DNA of 64,000 nt from LD21 sp963715785. Its GTDB lineage: Bacteria > Bacteroidota > Bacteroidia > Bacteroidales > VadinHA17. The stretch spans positions 4,774,001-4,838,000 of the forward strand of contig OY970276.1 in the NCBI GenBank assembly GCA_963715785.1, read 5' to 3'. The position numbers and the translations under genes are program-made. The notes under the pieces were generated by a model. The model ran no database searches and was not told the DNA's origin. It saw nothing but the letters and a program-made list of their open reading frames with translations. Below, in pieces: positions 29,286 through 38,058 of this stretch; position 1 is the stretch's first letter, and the number at the start of each line of letters is the position of its first letter.

Positions 29286-30229
29286 TTCTGAAATTGAATA
29301 TTTTTATCCGGGATCCTCACACTTGAATTTTTGTAATATATTATCAGTGATAACGTTATAATAATCATTCCGGATACTGTAAGCCACTCCGGATGTTCGT
29401 CAGGTATAAGCAGCCAGCTCAGACCCGCGCCTATCACCGGTGTAATAAACTTCCAGAGATTCAGCTCTGATACTTTAACACCGGGCCGCTGAAGAAGTTT
29501 AAACCATATAGAAAATGCAGTTGCCGCCATACCGCTTAACCAAAACAAAACCATCAGGTATTTCACGGGAAATGGCCCCTTTGGTGCTGTTTCAACCTGT
29601 GTGGAAATAAGGTAAAGAATCAATCCTCCTAAAAACAGGGAAGCGGAACTCAAAACAAAGGGATCTATATTTTTGCTTTTTGTTGATATGATAACATTGC
29701 TTACGGCTGTCGCTACATTGCCTGTGAGTAGCATACCAATCCCGAGAAGCTCCAGTGTGGTACCCAATTTAAAGGCCTGCCGTCCCACACTTATAAGGAT
29801 GACGCCTGATATTCCAAAGATGATAGTGATAATTTTCTTTCTGGTCAGCTTATCATCCTTATGCATTATCGCTGCAACTACAGCAATAATAAGAGGCTGA
29901 GCGCCATAAACAATTGCGCCAAGTGCACCTGGAACCAGGTTCATGCCATGATAAAACAGAGCATAATTAATTACAATCTGCAGTAAAGTCACCCATACAA
30001 CCACTTTCCATTGGTTCCTTATCATACTGATGTATGCTGAAGGCTTAACCGTGAAAGGAAGAATCAACAATCCGGAAATAATGAATCGAATGCCGGAAAA
30101 ATGGAAAGGAGTATCATATGCCAGACCAATCTTTACTCCTGCATAGGCAGTAGACCAGAGCAGACAGGCAATAATTGCCCAGAAAATAGTGTTTCCCTTG
30201 CTGTACAATAAGAAATAATTTGGCTTCAA
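29282..30229 (-). CDS. EamA/DMT-family transporter
   Basis: The 315-residue protein has about ten transmembrane segments arranged as two EamA repeats (first about 14-145, second about 155-300), with the repeat signature LWSTAYAGVKIGL in TM1. DMT-family members move small metabolites or nucleotide sugars. It is the first gene of the unit overlapping the LtaS-like gene by four bases. Substrate is unknown. The neighbouring extracytoplasmic transferase could mean it handles a precursor, but nothing in the sequence shows that. Confidence 0.85.
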   Translation of the reverse strand: MKPNYFLLYSKGNTIFWAIIACLLWSTAYAGVKIGLAYDTPFHFSGIRFIISGLLILPFTVKPSAYISMIRNQWKVVVWVTLLQIVINYALFYHGMNLVPGALGAIVYGAQPLIIAVVAAIMHKDDKLTRKKIITIIFGISGVILISVGRQAFKLGTTLELLGIGMLLTGNVATAVSNVIISTKSKNIDPFVLSSASLFLGGLILYLISTQVETAPKGPFPVKYLMVLFWLSGMAATAFSIWFKLLQRPGVKVSELNLWKFITPVIGAGLSWLLIPDEHPEWLTVSGMIIITLSLIIYYKNSSVRIPDKNIQFQK

Positions 30230-30375
30230 ATATCAGAAAAAAAATCATTTTTCTCCTATCAAATGTCAGCATGTATTTTAAGACTATTCTCTCCCAACCC
30301 GGAACGTGGATCATGAAAAACACAGGGAATTCTGTTTATCGTACAAAGGATAGCCCATAACACAGGAATATTTAA

Positions 30376-30383
30376 TATTTTTG
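30376..30383 (+). promoter_or_regulatory. Candidate -7 element before the ThDP enzyme
   Basis: TATTTTTG matches the Bacteroidetes -7 consensus TAnnTTTG exactly and lies 21 bases before the ATG at 30405. No clear TTG was seen at the expected upstream position, so this is only partial support. Confidence 0.35.
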
Positions 30384-30404
30384 TTTATCGTCAACTTGCT
30401 AATC

Positions 30405-31994
30405 ATGACAATTGCAGAATATATTGCAAATCAGTTGTTTGCCAGCGGAATACGCTATGTTTTCGGAATTCCCGGCGGACCCTCAATACCCTACATGGAA
30501 GCATTCAGGAGCGCAGGAATTGAGTTCATACTCACCTCCAATGAATCATCCGCAGGAATAATGGCAGATGTAACTGCCAGGTTAACAGGTATTCCCGGGG
30601 TTTGTCATGCTACCTTCGGTCCGGGAGCTACCAACATTTCCACAGGAGTAGGCGGGGCATTGCTTGACAGATCAGCTGTTATCGTGTTTACCAGTGAAAT
30701 GGATGACAGTATGATTAACCGTACTACCCAGATGAATATCGATCATCAGAAATTTTTTGCACCAATAACTAAGGCTACCTTCAGACTGAATGCCGGGAAT
30801 GCTGCAGATGTTATGAAAGCCTCCCTGAGAATCTGTCGCGAATCATATCCTGGCCCTGTCCATATAGGATTGCCGGTGAATATTTCAGGTATTGAAATTA
30901 AAAGTACTATTGTCAGCGCCGGGATAACTGAACCAGGGTATTACCATAATAATGTTCAGAAGATATTATCATTGCTTGAGAATAGCCGGAGACCGCTTCT
31001 GGCGTTAGGGCTCACGGCAGCCAGGCTCGGCATAGGGGATAAACTGATCTCCTTTCTTGACATTTTTAAAATACCGGTTGTAATTACGCCAATGGCCAAG
31101 GGATTGATCGCTGAAAATCATCCATGCTATGCCGGAGTTCTCTTCCATTCCCTAAGTGATTATCTTGAAGATATTTATGAAAGTACGGATCTCGTGATTG
31201 GTCTGGGTTACGATCCGGTAGAATTCAATTACGAATCGTGGATCCCTGATGTTCCGCTGATCAATTTTGACACCCGGGAAACCGATATGCCGTCAAAAGA
31301 CAATATCCAGTTCATCGGGCAGCCTGATGAATGGTTTGATATCCTCAAAAATCTGAATGCAGGTACACTGATATTCGAACAGGCTGTGGTAAAAGGAATC
31401 CGCGATGAGATGACAAGCGTCTTTAATGGTTTTACAAATCATTTCGGCCCGGCTGCGGCGTTAAAGGTCCTCCAGGAGGAATTACCTGACGACACAATAG
31501 TTACTGCTGATGTCGGTTCGCATCTTCATCTGATAGGCCAATTCTGGAACACATCAGAGAAGGGGAAGCTCCTGATGACAAACGGATGGTCTTCAATGGG
31601 TTTTGGCATTCCGGCAGCAATGGCGGCTCAGCTGAATTTTCCTGAGGCTACTGTTGTCTGCATGACAGGCGATGGAGGCTTTCTCATGATGGCCGGAGAG
31701 ATTATAACCATGAGGCGATATAATCTTCCTGTAATCATTGTGGTATTTTCCGACGGGGAACTCAATCTTATAAAAGTAAAGCAGTCCTGGAAGGACCTGC
31801 CGGCATATGGTACACTGCTGTATCAAAATGATCTTTTTGGCGGAGATAATTTCCTTGGTATTAAAGTACTGCGGGCCGAATCCCCTGAAGAAATGCGAAA
31901 AGCCACAATTGAAGCTCTTTCCGTTAATGAACCCGTTATAATAAATGCTGTAATTGACCCTGAAGATTATAAGTGGCTTATTGTAAGACGATAG
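30405..31994 (+). CDS. Thiamine-diphosphate enzyme, acetolactate-synthase-like
   Basis: The 529-residue protein has the three domains of the acetolactate synthase/pyruvate decarboxylase family. The catalytic Glu is E47 (TSNESSAG), the FGPGATN motif follows near 70, and the cofactor-binding motif begins with GDGG at 422-425. The ATG at 30405 gives the canonical N-terminus (MTIAEYIANQLFASGIRYVFG). No regulatory subunit gene or other branched-chain amino acid gene is adjacent, so a biosynthetic acetolactate synthase is unlikely; a catabolic ThDP lyase or decarboxylase is more probable. Exact reaction unknown. Confidence 0.75.
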   Translation: MTIAEYIANQLFASGIRYVFGIPGGPSIPYMEAFRSAGIEFILTSNESSAGIMADVTARLTGIPGVCHATFGPGATNISTGVGGALLDRSAVIVFTSEMDDSMINRTTQMNIDHQKFFAPITKATFRLNAGNAADVMKASLRICRESYPGPVHIGLPVNISGIEIKSTIVSAGITEPGYYHNNVQKILSLLENSRRPLLALGLTAARLGIGDKLISFLDIFKIPVVITPMAKGLIAENHPCYAGVLFHSLSDYLEDIYESTDLVIGLGYDPVEFNYESWIPDVPLINFDTRETDMPSKDNIQFIGQPDEWFDILKNLNAGTLIFEQAVVKGIRDEMTSVFNGFTNHFGPAAALKVLQEELPDDTIVTADVGSHLHLIGQFWNTSEKGKLLMTNGWSSMGFGIPAAMAAQLNFPEATVVCMTGDGGFLMMAGEIITMRRYNLPVIIVVFSDGELNLIKVKQSWKDLPAYGTLLYQNDLFGGDNFLGIKVLRAESPEEMRKATIEALSVNEPVIINAVIDPEDYKWLIVRR

Positions 31995-32040
31995 AAATGG
32001 CAAACAGTTCAATCGGCGCAAATAGTCTGGTAAGGCAGGC

Positions 32041-32580
32041 TTAAGAGATCTTATCGTTAAAATCCTCTTTTAATACAGAGTATATACAACTATCCTTAAT
32101 AATATCGTTTTTTATAATATTCCTTTTAATGATAGCTTCGAGCATTAAACCGGCTTTCTCAAGAGACCTTCGCGAACCTGCATTATCGGAGAATGTCTCC
32201 GCATATACTCTTTCTGCCTCAAATTGCCTGAAAGCGTAAGAAACAGCTGCTTTAACTGCTCTGGTAGCAATTCCCTTTCCCCAGAATTTTTCAGATATAA
32301 AAAAGCCGATCTCAATGTTTTTCCTGTAAATATTGGTCTTGGTGACCAGACCAATATTTCCAACCAATTGATTATCGAGCAAGATAGCAAAGGACCTGGG
32401 CGGATTATTTTCAGGTATTGTTATATTAAGCCATTCCCGTGCATCTTCAAGTGTATATGGCACAGGCAGCCCGTCCCGAATATTATCTGCAATTTTTTTA
32501 TTGTCAGCAATGGAAGCCAGATCCGGGGCATCGGTAATAGCCCATGGTCTCAGGTATATCCCCTCACAAAATATTTCCAT
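32041..32580 (-). CDS. GNAT N-acetyltransferase, RimJ/RimL type
   Basis: The 179-residue protein has the layout of RimJ/RimL-like acetyltransferases: N-terminal LRPWAITDAPDL, central IGFFISEKFWGKGIATRA (acetyl-CoA pyrophosphate loop), and C-terminal NAGSRRSLEKAGL. Members acetylate ribosomal proteins, small metabolites or drugs. It lies eight bases after the bTHX gene on the same strand, so the two probably form an operon; this makes a ribosomal or basic protein substrate worth considering. The start ATG at 32580 is the only reasonable one. Confidence 0.82.
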   Translation of the reverse strand: MEIFCEGIYLRPWAITDAPDLASIADNKKIADNIRDGLPVPYTLEDAREWLNITIPENNPPRSFAILLDNQLVGNIGLVTKTNIYRKNIEIGFFISEKFWGKGIATRAVKAAVSYAFRQFEAERVYAETFSDNAGSRRSLEKAGLMLEAIIKRNIIKNDIIKDSCIYSVLKEDFNDKIS

Positions 32581-32588
32581 TCACTGTT

Positions 32589-32948
32589 TCAGGCTTTTTT
32601 TTCTTTTTTAGGTTTTGCTTCCTTTTCAGTCTTATCTTCCCTGGCTTCTTTCTTTTCCTTTACACTTTTAACAGGCTTCACATCAGTCTTCTCCTTAACT
32701 GCCTTTTCTTTAGCTTTGACAACAGGAGTTGCCTCCTTTACCTCCCTGATCTGAGCGGCTTCTTTTACAGGTGCCACTTCTTTTACTTCTTTTTTCTCTC
32801 TTACAGGCTTTGTATCTTTTGATGTAACAGGCTTGATCTCTTTAGCAGGTTTTTTTCCCGGTTTGTCGACTTTTTTCCGGGGGCGTCTTACGCCATAAGA
32901 ACCTAGAATAATTTTACCCCGCCTTGTTTTTTTATCACCTTTTCCCAT
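32589..32948 (-). CDS. 30S ribosomal protein bTHX with a long charged C-terminal extension
   Basis: Residues 1-26 (MGKGDKKTRRGKIILGSYGV onward) are the signature of the small 30S protein bTHX, which sits in the head of the small subunit. Normal bTHX proteins have only a short tail after the RPRKK stretch. Here about 90 more residues follow, almost wholly K, E, V, P, A and T in loose repeats such as VKEVAPVKEA, with no predicted fold. The frame is intact and closes eight bases before a GNAT gene. The tail resembles histone-H1-like or Lys-rich RNA-binding tails. Core identity is confident; the function of the tail is unknown. Confidence 0.85.
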   Translation of the reverse strand: MGKGDKKTRRGKIILGSYGVRRPRKKVDKPGKKPAKEIKPVTSKDTKPVREKKEVKEVAPVKEAAQIREVKEATPVVKAKEKAVKEKTDVKPVKSVKEKKEAREDKTEKEAKPKKEKKA

Positions 32949-33081
32949 ATCTGTTGGTTTTGATTAGTATTATTTACCCCTAATAAGGTTGCAAGCAAAG
33001 TTAATAAAATTCTTTATTTTTATTGAATATTTTTTGACAATCAATAAACAAATCAGTGAAACAGCACCAATAAATTATAGT

Positions 33082-33636
33082 ATGACATATTGCGATTATA
33101 TAACGACAATCACCGGGGAACAACTAGCGCTGCATAAAGAATATCACGACAATCATTACGGCTTTCCAATCGGGAATGATGACGAACTTTTTGAAAGGCT
33201 CATGTTCGAGATCAACCAGGCCGGACTAAACTGGATCCTCATCCTGAAAAAGCAGCATAATTTTCGTCGGGCCTTCGATAACTATAACATTGAGAAAGTT
33301 GCCTGCTATGAGGAAGAAGATGTTCAGAGACTTATGAATGATCAGGGCATTATCAGGAATAAGCTTAAAATCAATGCAGCTATTGAAAATGCTAAGGTAA
33401 TCCTTAAGATCAGGGAGGAAAACGGATCATTCAGGAAATGGCTCGACATTCATGCAAAAGAAACAACTTCCCTTGAAGAATGGACTAAACTCTTCAAAAA
33501 AAGCTTTAAGTTCACCGGGGGAGAAATTGTCAACGAGTTTCTCATTAGCACAGGATATCTCCCCGGAGCTCACAGTCCTGAATGTCCGGTGTTTAAACGT
33601 ATAAAACTTATGAAGCAGGAAAATGAGACGAAGTGA
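33082..33636 (+). CDS. tag: DNA-3-methyladenine glycosylase I
   Basis: Base-excision repair enzyme removing 3-methyladenine. Counted from the ATG at 33082 (184 residues), the zinc ligands C4, H22, H164 and C168 and the base-recognition E43 (FEINQAGLNW) are all present. The N-terminal MTYCDY is close to the standard start, although the frame is open 31 codons upstream from a TTG. The last 14 bases overlap the NimA-like gene. All family-critical residues are conserved, so activity is likely. Confidence 0.93.
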   Translation: MTYCDYITTITGEQLALHKEYHDNHYGFPIGNDDELFERLMFEINQAGLNWILILKKQHNFRRAFDNYNIEKVACYEEEDVQRLMNDQGIIRNKLKINAAIENAKVILKIREENGSFRKWLDIHAKETTSLEEWTKLFKKSFKFTGGEIVNEFLISTGYLPGAHSPECPVFKRIKLMKQENETK

Positions 33637-34087
33637 CAGGGAACTTACTGGTATAAAGGAAATTGAAGAAATAATTGCGAAAGCGGATGTCTGCAGGATC
33701 GCGCTTGCCAATAATAATATTCCTTACGTTGTGACAATGAATTTCGGATACATAAGTATTCCGGAACGATTCCTGTTTTTTCATTGTGCAAAAGTGGGAA
33801 GAAAGCTGGATATGATCCGTCAGAATGATTATGTCTGTTTTGAAATGGATACCGATCATGAATTATACCCCGGGAAAAGGAGCTGTGACTGGGGAATGAG
33901 ATTCAGAAGTGTTATCGGATATGGTAATATATCCATACTGTCCGACAGACAGGAACGGATAACTGCACTTAACAGCATCATGGAGCATTATGGCGCCAAT
34001 GGGGATCATTCATATAATGAAGATTTATTTAAAAATACGACCCTGCTCAGGCTTAAAATACTGGAGATGACAGGGAAAAAGAAATGA
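33623..34087 (+). CDS. NimA-like pyridoxamine 5'-phosphate oxidase-fold flavoprotein
   Basis: The 154-residue protein is a split-barrel FMN-binding protein of the NimA type, with the N-terminal MRRSDRELT, ADVCRIALAN strand, and CFEMDTDHEL segment typical of these. Relatives reduce nitroimidazoles or other small compounds; chromosomal copies usually have unknown physiological substrates and do not imply resistance. It overlaps tag by 14 bases, so the two are cotranscribed. Confidence 0.8.
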   Translation: MRRSDRELTGIKEIEEIIAKADVCRIALANNNIPYVVTMNFGYISIPERFLFFHCAKVGRKLDMIRQNDYVCFEMDTDHELYPGKRSCDWGMRFRSVIGYGNISILSDRQERITALNSIMEHYGANGDHSYNEDLFKNTTLLRLKILEMTGKKK

Positions 34088-34179
34088 GAGCCTGCCATGC
34101 CGCTCAGATATGTAAATCAGCAGGAAACCTGTTTACGGCTAAAAAAGAGTAACTTGCGCCATATTTATAATTTTTTTTT

Positions 34180-34953
34180 ATGCAAACATTAAATGATTTA
34201 CGTCTGGCTGTACTAATAGATGCCGATAATATTCCATACAGTAATGTGAAAGGCATGCTTGAAGAGATCGCAAAGTATGGCACTCCTACTTTCAAGAGGA
34301 TCTATGGCGATTGGACAAGGCCAACAATATCGGGCTGGAAATCAGTTCTTCTGGAGAATGCAATTACACCCATTCAGCAATATAGTTATACCAAGGGAAA
34401 AAACTCTTCTGATTCGGCATTGATAATTGACGCGATGGATATCCTTTATTCCGGAAAAATTGACGGATTTTGCATTGTATCGAGTGACAGCGACTTCACG
34501 AGGCTTGCCACAAGATTACGGGAAGCAGGAATGAAGGTGATAGGAATCGGGGAGAGAAAGACACCACATCCTTTCATAGTGGCCTGCGATAAATTCATAT
34601 ATCTTGAAATTATCACATCATCGGTTGCCGCTCCGGACACTGCTCCCGAAGTAAGGAAGAAAGGGAAACCTGTTGTCAAAAAGAAGAAAAAGGATGATAC
34701 TGAGGTACAGACTCCGGCCTCGATTGTTAAAAGACTTATTGCCTCTTCTATAACGGACATAGCTGATGAGAATGGCTGGGCCTATCTTGGGGACGTAGGG
34801 AATCTGATCCTGAAGAAACAACCCGATTTTGATCCACGAAACTTTGGTTTTCCTAAACTTACGCCGCTGATAAGATCCCTGGATTTTGAGATAGATGAAA
34901 GAGACTCAGGACAGAACCATATAAAACATATTTATATCAGGAACAGAAAATAA
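34180..34953 (+). CDS. NYN-domain putative ribonuclease with LOTUS/OST-HTH domain
   Basis: The 257-residue protein has an N-terminal PIN-like NYN nuclease domain (about 8-145) with acidic residues D14 and D16 (LIDADN), D78 and a SSDSDF cluster at 101-106 that should bind a metal. A lysine-rich linker follows at 160-172 (KKGKPVVKKKKKDD), then an OST-HTH/LOTUS RNA-binding domain at about 182-255. The pairing is known from bacterial and eukaryotic (MARF1-like) proteins thought to act on RNA. All acidic residues are kept, so nuclease activity is plausible; targets are unknown. Confidence 0.85.
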   Translation: MQTLNDLRLAVLIDADNIPYSNVKGMLEEIAKYGTPTFKRIYGDWTRPTISGWKSVLLENAITPIQQYSYTKGKNSSDSALIIDAMDILYSGKIDGFCIVSSDSDFTRLATRLREAGMKVIGIGERKTPHPFIVACDKFIYLEIITSSVAAPDTAPEVRKKGKPVVKKKKKDDTEVQTPASIVKRLIASSITDIADENGWAYLGDVGNLILKKQPDFDPRNFGFPKLTPLIRSLDFEIDERDSGQNHIKHIYIRNRK

Positions 34954-35201
34954 CAAAAAAAGCTGTGCAACATAAAAATTCTGTATCTCAATAAAAATTT
35001 AAGCAGTACCGAACAAATTACCAAAACTTCTGTTTTAGATTATACCTGCCAGTAGTGACGGAGTAGTTATTTTGTAAAATTTTTTGAAGGGCTAAATGCC
35101 AAAAAGCTATTAAAATACAATATATTATGAATATTTATTTTTTGTTTTCAAAAAATAGTATGACCTTTATCCTGTTTTATAAATACTTTAATTATTGAAT
35201 T

Positions 35202-35531
35202 ATGAACATTTACGTAGGAAGTCTTCATTTTAAAATGAATGAAGCAGAATTAAAAGAAATTTTTGAAGAGTATGGCGAAGTAACATCCGCAAAAATCATT
35301 ATTGACAAGTACTCTGGGAAAAGCAAAGGATTTGGTTTCGTTGAGATGCCAAATGATGCAGAAGCAAAAAAAGCTATCGAAGAATTAAATGGAGCTGAAG
35401 TTAGCGGCAGAAACATTATCGTTAATGAATCAATCGAAAGAACTGACAGAAGAAGTAATTTCAGAGGTGGTGATAATAACGACCGCAGAGGTGGCAGCGG
35501 TGGTGGTAACAGAAGAGATAACTACAGGTAG
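35202..35531 (+). CDS. RRM-domain RNA-binding protein
   Basis: The 109-residue protein has one RNA-recognition motif with RNP2 IYVGSL at 3-8 and RNP1 KGFGFVEM near 46-53, followed by a short Gly/Arg/Asn-rich tail (residues 88-109). Such proteins are common in Bacteroidetes and cyanobacteria and act as RNA chaperones or cold-induced regulators. A cold-shock-domain gene follows after 19 bases, and a 248-base A/T-rich region precedes, enough for a long regulated leader. Confidence 0.92.
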   Translation: MNIYVGSLHFKMNEAELKEIFEEYGEVTSAKIIIDKYSGKSKGFGFVEMPNDAEAKKAIEELNGAEVSGRNIIVNESIERTDRRSNFRGGDNNDRRGGSGGGNRRDNYR

Positions 35532-35550
35532 ATAAAAAAAATCTAAAACT

Positions 35551-35748
35551 ATGAAAGGTACTGTTAAATGGTATGACAGAGTAAAAGGCTATGGATTCCT
35601 TCAAACAGAAGATGACAAGGATATCTTTATCCACCGTTCAGGTTTAGAGGTTTCCCATACCGAACTTGAGGCAGGTCAGGCCGTTGAATTCGAAATTGAA
35701 CAACGTGAAAAAGGACCAGTCGCCATCAAAGTTAAAAAAGTAGATTAA
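35551..35748 (+). CDS. Cold-shock-domain protein (CspA-like)
   Basis: The 65-residue protein is a single cold-shock OB fold with RNP1 KGYGFLQ at 12-18 and RNP2 DIFIH at 24-28. It binds single-stranded RNA/DNA and melts secondary structure. It is cotranscribed with the RRM gene 19 bases upstream and the unit ends in a strong terminator. Confidence 0.95.
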   Translation: MKGTVKWYDRVKGYGFLQTEDDKDIFIHRSGLEVSHTELEAGQAVEFEIEQREKGPVAIKVKKVD

Positions 35749-35768
35749 TCTTTCTCAAACAGATAATT

Positions 35769-35806
35769 ATGAGGCTGCAACAAAACGTTCAGCCTCATTT
35801 TTTTTT
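35769..35806 (+). terminator. Rho-independent terminator of the RRM-csp operon
   Basis: A 9-bp perfect stem ATGAGGCTG/CAGCCTCAT with a 12-base loop runs straight into nine T. It begins 20 bases after the csp stop. Confidence 0.9.
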
Positions 35807-35928
35807 GCTTTTTATCAGCTCTCTGGCTATGATCACAAGACAGCTTGAATTCAGGTAAAATTTTGCCCCCGCATTATGTGAATGGGGGGGCAAAATAAGA
35901 TAGTAAATATTTAAGCGTCAAGATTTAT

Positions 35929-37245
35929 TCAGACCAGTTTCCAGCCTTTTCTATACTCATACATAAGCATTTTTGTTGCTGCTCCGTCGGTATCATCCAG
36001 AAATGTTTCAGTTGCCGGATTCCATTTGACAGTGCGCTTAAGAGCGCAGGCAATATTTCCCAGGTTACATACTGTGCAGCTGCTATGACCTATTTCCACA
36101 GGGACGACAGGATCCTTTCTTGAACGCACCGATTCTATAAAATTCAGCTGGTGTGGAATTTTTGTTTCATAAGGTCCGTCACTTTTTTCTTTCTTTTCAG
36201 GATTGAATTTAGGATCGGAAGCTTTAAAATATCCTCGTGCAACTTCAATCCAGCCATTATCTCCCCAGAATTTCACTCCCTTTGTTTTTCTCTCATCGAA
36301 TGGTTCTGAAGTCATTACAACTCCATTAGCATATTTAAAAGACATGTATTCTGTTCCATCACCAATAGGGGAAGCTTCAACCGGACCATTCCTGTCCATT
36401 CCAAGGCCCCATTGTGCAATATCGAACATGTGAGCGCCCCAGTCAGTGGTGAAGCCTCCTCCCATTTCGCTGTACCAGCGCCATGCTCCCCAGAACTGTT
36501 CATTTTTCTCAGGATCGATTGTGATAGGAGGATCAAGCTGGCTGTTGTAGTGAATAGGTTCGGGAAGTGATCCGAGCCACAGATCCCAGTTCAGATCGGA
36601 AGGAATTGGCTCTTCGGGCAGGTCATATGGTTTTGGCGGTGCTCCGACATAGGCATTTACCTTTGTTATTTTACCTATGGCGCCTGTTTGAACCAGATTC
36701 ACTGCATGCTGAAAACCGGGATCAGATCTCTGCTGGCTGCCAATAGCCAGTACCCTGTTGTTTTCACGGACTGCCTTTTTCAGTTCCTGACCCTCTTTAA
36801 TCTTAAAAGTCATGGGTTTTTCAAGGTATACATCCTTGCCTGCCTTACAGGCGGCGATGGCAATCATTGCATGTGAATGGTCGGGTACTGCAATAACCAC
36901 AGCATCAATATCTTTTCTGCTCAGGAGATCAGGGTATTTTTCATAGGTATCGACCTTCACGTCCTTTCCGGCTTTTTTATAGTAAGCTTTCACCCTCTTT
37001 TCAAACCTCTGTCGTTTTACCCCGTAAACATCGCATCCTGCTATGACCTGAACACCGGGGATCTGAAGAAAACCGCTGAGCAAAAACATCGATTGCTGGC
37101 CCATGCCAATAAATCCAAGCCTGATGTCGGCAGGTATTGATGACCGGGTTGCTGATGTAAGCTTGGGAAGTATCATCATCCCAGCTACTCCGGCTACTCC
37201 TGAATTGATGAACTGGCGCCTCGACCATTTCTTTTGATCTTTCAT
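35929..37245 (-). CDS. Exported Gfo/Idh/MocA-family oxidoreductase
   Basis: The 438-residue protein starts with a Tat signal (SRRQFINSG, twin Arg at residues 9-10, then a hydrophobic stretch). The Rossmann motif GFIGMGQQ begins near residue 44 and the family EKPMT motif lies near 141-145. Such Tat-exported Gfo/Idh proteins carry NAD(H) folded into the periplasm; some act as redox enzymes on sugars, and the GH109 group as glycosidases. No GH109 assignment is claimed. It lies downstream of the gntR gene on the same strand but has its own promoter-like site. Confidence 0.85.
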   Translation of the reverse strand: MKDQKKWSRRQFINSGVAGVAGMMILPKLTSATRSSIPADIRLGFIGMGQQSMFLLSGFLQIPGVQVIAGCDVYGVKRQRFEKRVKAYYKKAGKDVKVDTYEKYPDLLSRKDIDAVVIAVPDHSHAMIAIAACKAGKDVYLEKPMTFKIKEGQELKKAVRENNRVLAIGSQQRSDPGFQHAVNLVQTGAIGKITKVNAYVGAPPKPYDLPEEPIPSDLNWDLWLGSLPEPIHYNSQLDPPITIDPEKNEQFWGAWRWYSEMGGGFTTDWGAHMFDIAQWGLGMDRNGPVEASPIGDGTEYMSFKYANGVVMTSEPFDERKTKGVKFWGDNGWIEVARGYFKASDPKFNPEKKEKSDGPYETKIPHQLNFIESVRSRKDPVVPVEIGHSSCTVCNLGNIACALKRTVKWNPATETFLDDTDGAATKMLMYEYRKGWKLV

Positions 37246-37298
37246 TTCGATTAGGTATTAATTGATAAATGATTAATTTTTTAAAATTTTATGGTGTA

Positions 37299-37328
37299 TA
37301 AAAATAGTATTTTTATTATCACTCCAAA
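37299..37328 (-). promoter_or_regulatory. Candidate promoter of the Gfo/Idh gene
   Basis: On the minus strand TTTG is separated by 18 bases from TATTTTTA, one mismatch from the -7 consensus. It lies about 54 bases upstream of the ATG and just downstream of the gntR stop. Confidence 0.4.
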
Positions 37329-37341
37329 AAAACGGGCACTG

Positions 37342-38058
37342 TTAAAATCTTCCGAATATTGAATATTTTTCAGTATTGCAGAAAATTGAGGAGTAAAGAA
37401 AGAGATCCGGATTGTTTGTCTCAATTTTTCTCTCGAGATGAAGAACAGGCTGATCTTTTTTAATATGCAGCACCCTGCTGATCTTCGAAGTAGCGGGAAT
37501 TGCCTTGATCCGCTGATCACCGCCTTTGATCTCAATGTGATAATGATCTCTGAGGATCCGGAACAGTGATCTGTTTTCAAACTGCCTGGACGTGATCCTC
37601 GGGACATTTATGTTAGTGATAAAGCTGATGTCGTAAAAGATGGGAATGCCATCCAGAAGCCTCACGCGCTCCATGTAAATGCAACCTGATTCCTTTTCGA
37701 GCTCTGTGAGAGGAAACATAAAATCTTCAGGCCATTTCATGAGCACCGGCTTTACTATTATGGAGGTTCTGAGATTGCGGCTTCCCACTGCTGATGTAGT
37801 GCCCGAAACTGACAGGATGCCAATTTCGCGCGGCATAAGACTCACTATGCTTCCCTTTCCCTGATGTTTCCTGATATAACCATCGCTTGCCAGTGAGCTC
37901 AGTGACTGTCGTACGGTAGGACGTGTCATTCCGTATAACTGGCATAATTCATTCTCGGATGGCAAAAGATCTCCATCCTTATAAATACCTTCAGAAATGT
38001 GTCTCCTGAGAATTTCATAGAGTCTCCTGTATCTGGGAATGGTCTTTGGCGGAACCAT
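37342..38058 (-). CDS. GntR-family regulator, HutC subfamily with UTRA domain
   Basis: The 238-residue protein has a winged helix-turn-helix at about 5-75 (LPSENELCQLYGMTRPTVRQSLSSL contains the recognition helix; quoted in two parts LPSENELCQLY and GMTRPTVRQ) and a UTRA ligand domain at about 90-230. HutC-type regulators bind palindromes and are released by sugar phosphates or related effectors. The gene is divergent from the E2/E1 genes and an operator-like palindrome lies 80 bases from its start, so it very likely controls that operon and perhaps itself. The effector is unknown. Confidence 0.9.
   Translation of the reverse strand: MVPPKTIPRYRRLYEILRRHISEGIYKDGDLLPSENELCQLYGMTRPTVRQSLSSLASDGYIRKHQGKGSIVSLMPREIGILSVSGTTSAVGSRNLRTSIIVKPVLMKWPEDFMFPLTELEKESGCIYMERVRLLDGIPIFYDISFITNINVPRITSRQFENRSLFRILRDHYHIEIKGGDQRIKAIPATSKISRVLHIKKDQPVLHLERKIETNNPDLFLYSSIFCNTEKYSIFGRF

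Noticed and set aside
30405..31994. Naming the ThDP enzyme acetolactate synthase (ilvB)
   Set aside because: No regulatory subunit or branched-chain genes nearby and several related lyases share the same motifs.
32224..32754. Phe/Ser-rich plus-strand frame across the GNAT and bTHX genes
   Set aside because: The Phe runs are simply the complement of the Lys-rich bTHX tail; no independent gene support.
33623..34087. Calling the NimA-like gene a nitroimidazole-resistance determinant
   Set aside because: The fold is shared by many chromosomal flavoproteins of unknown substrate, and there is no linked mobile element.
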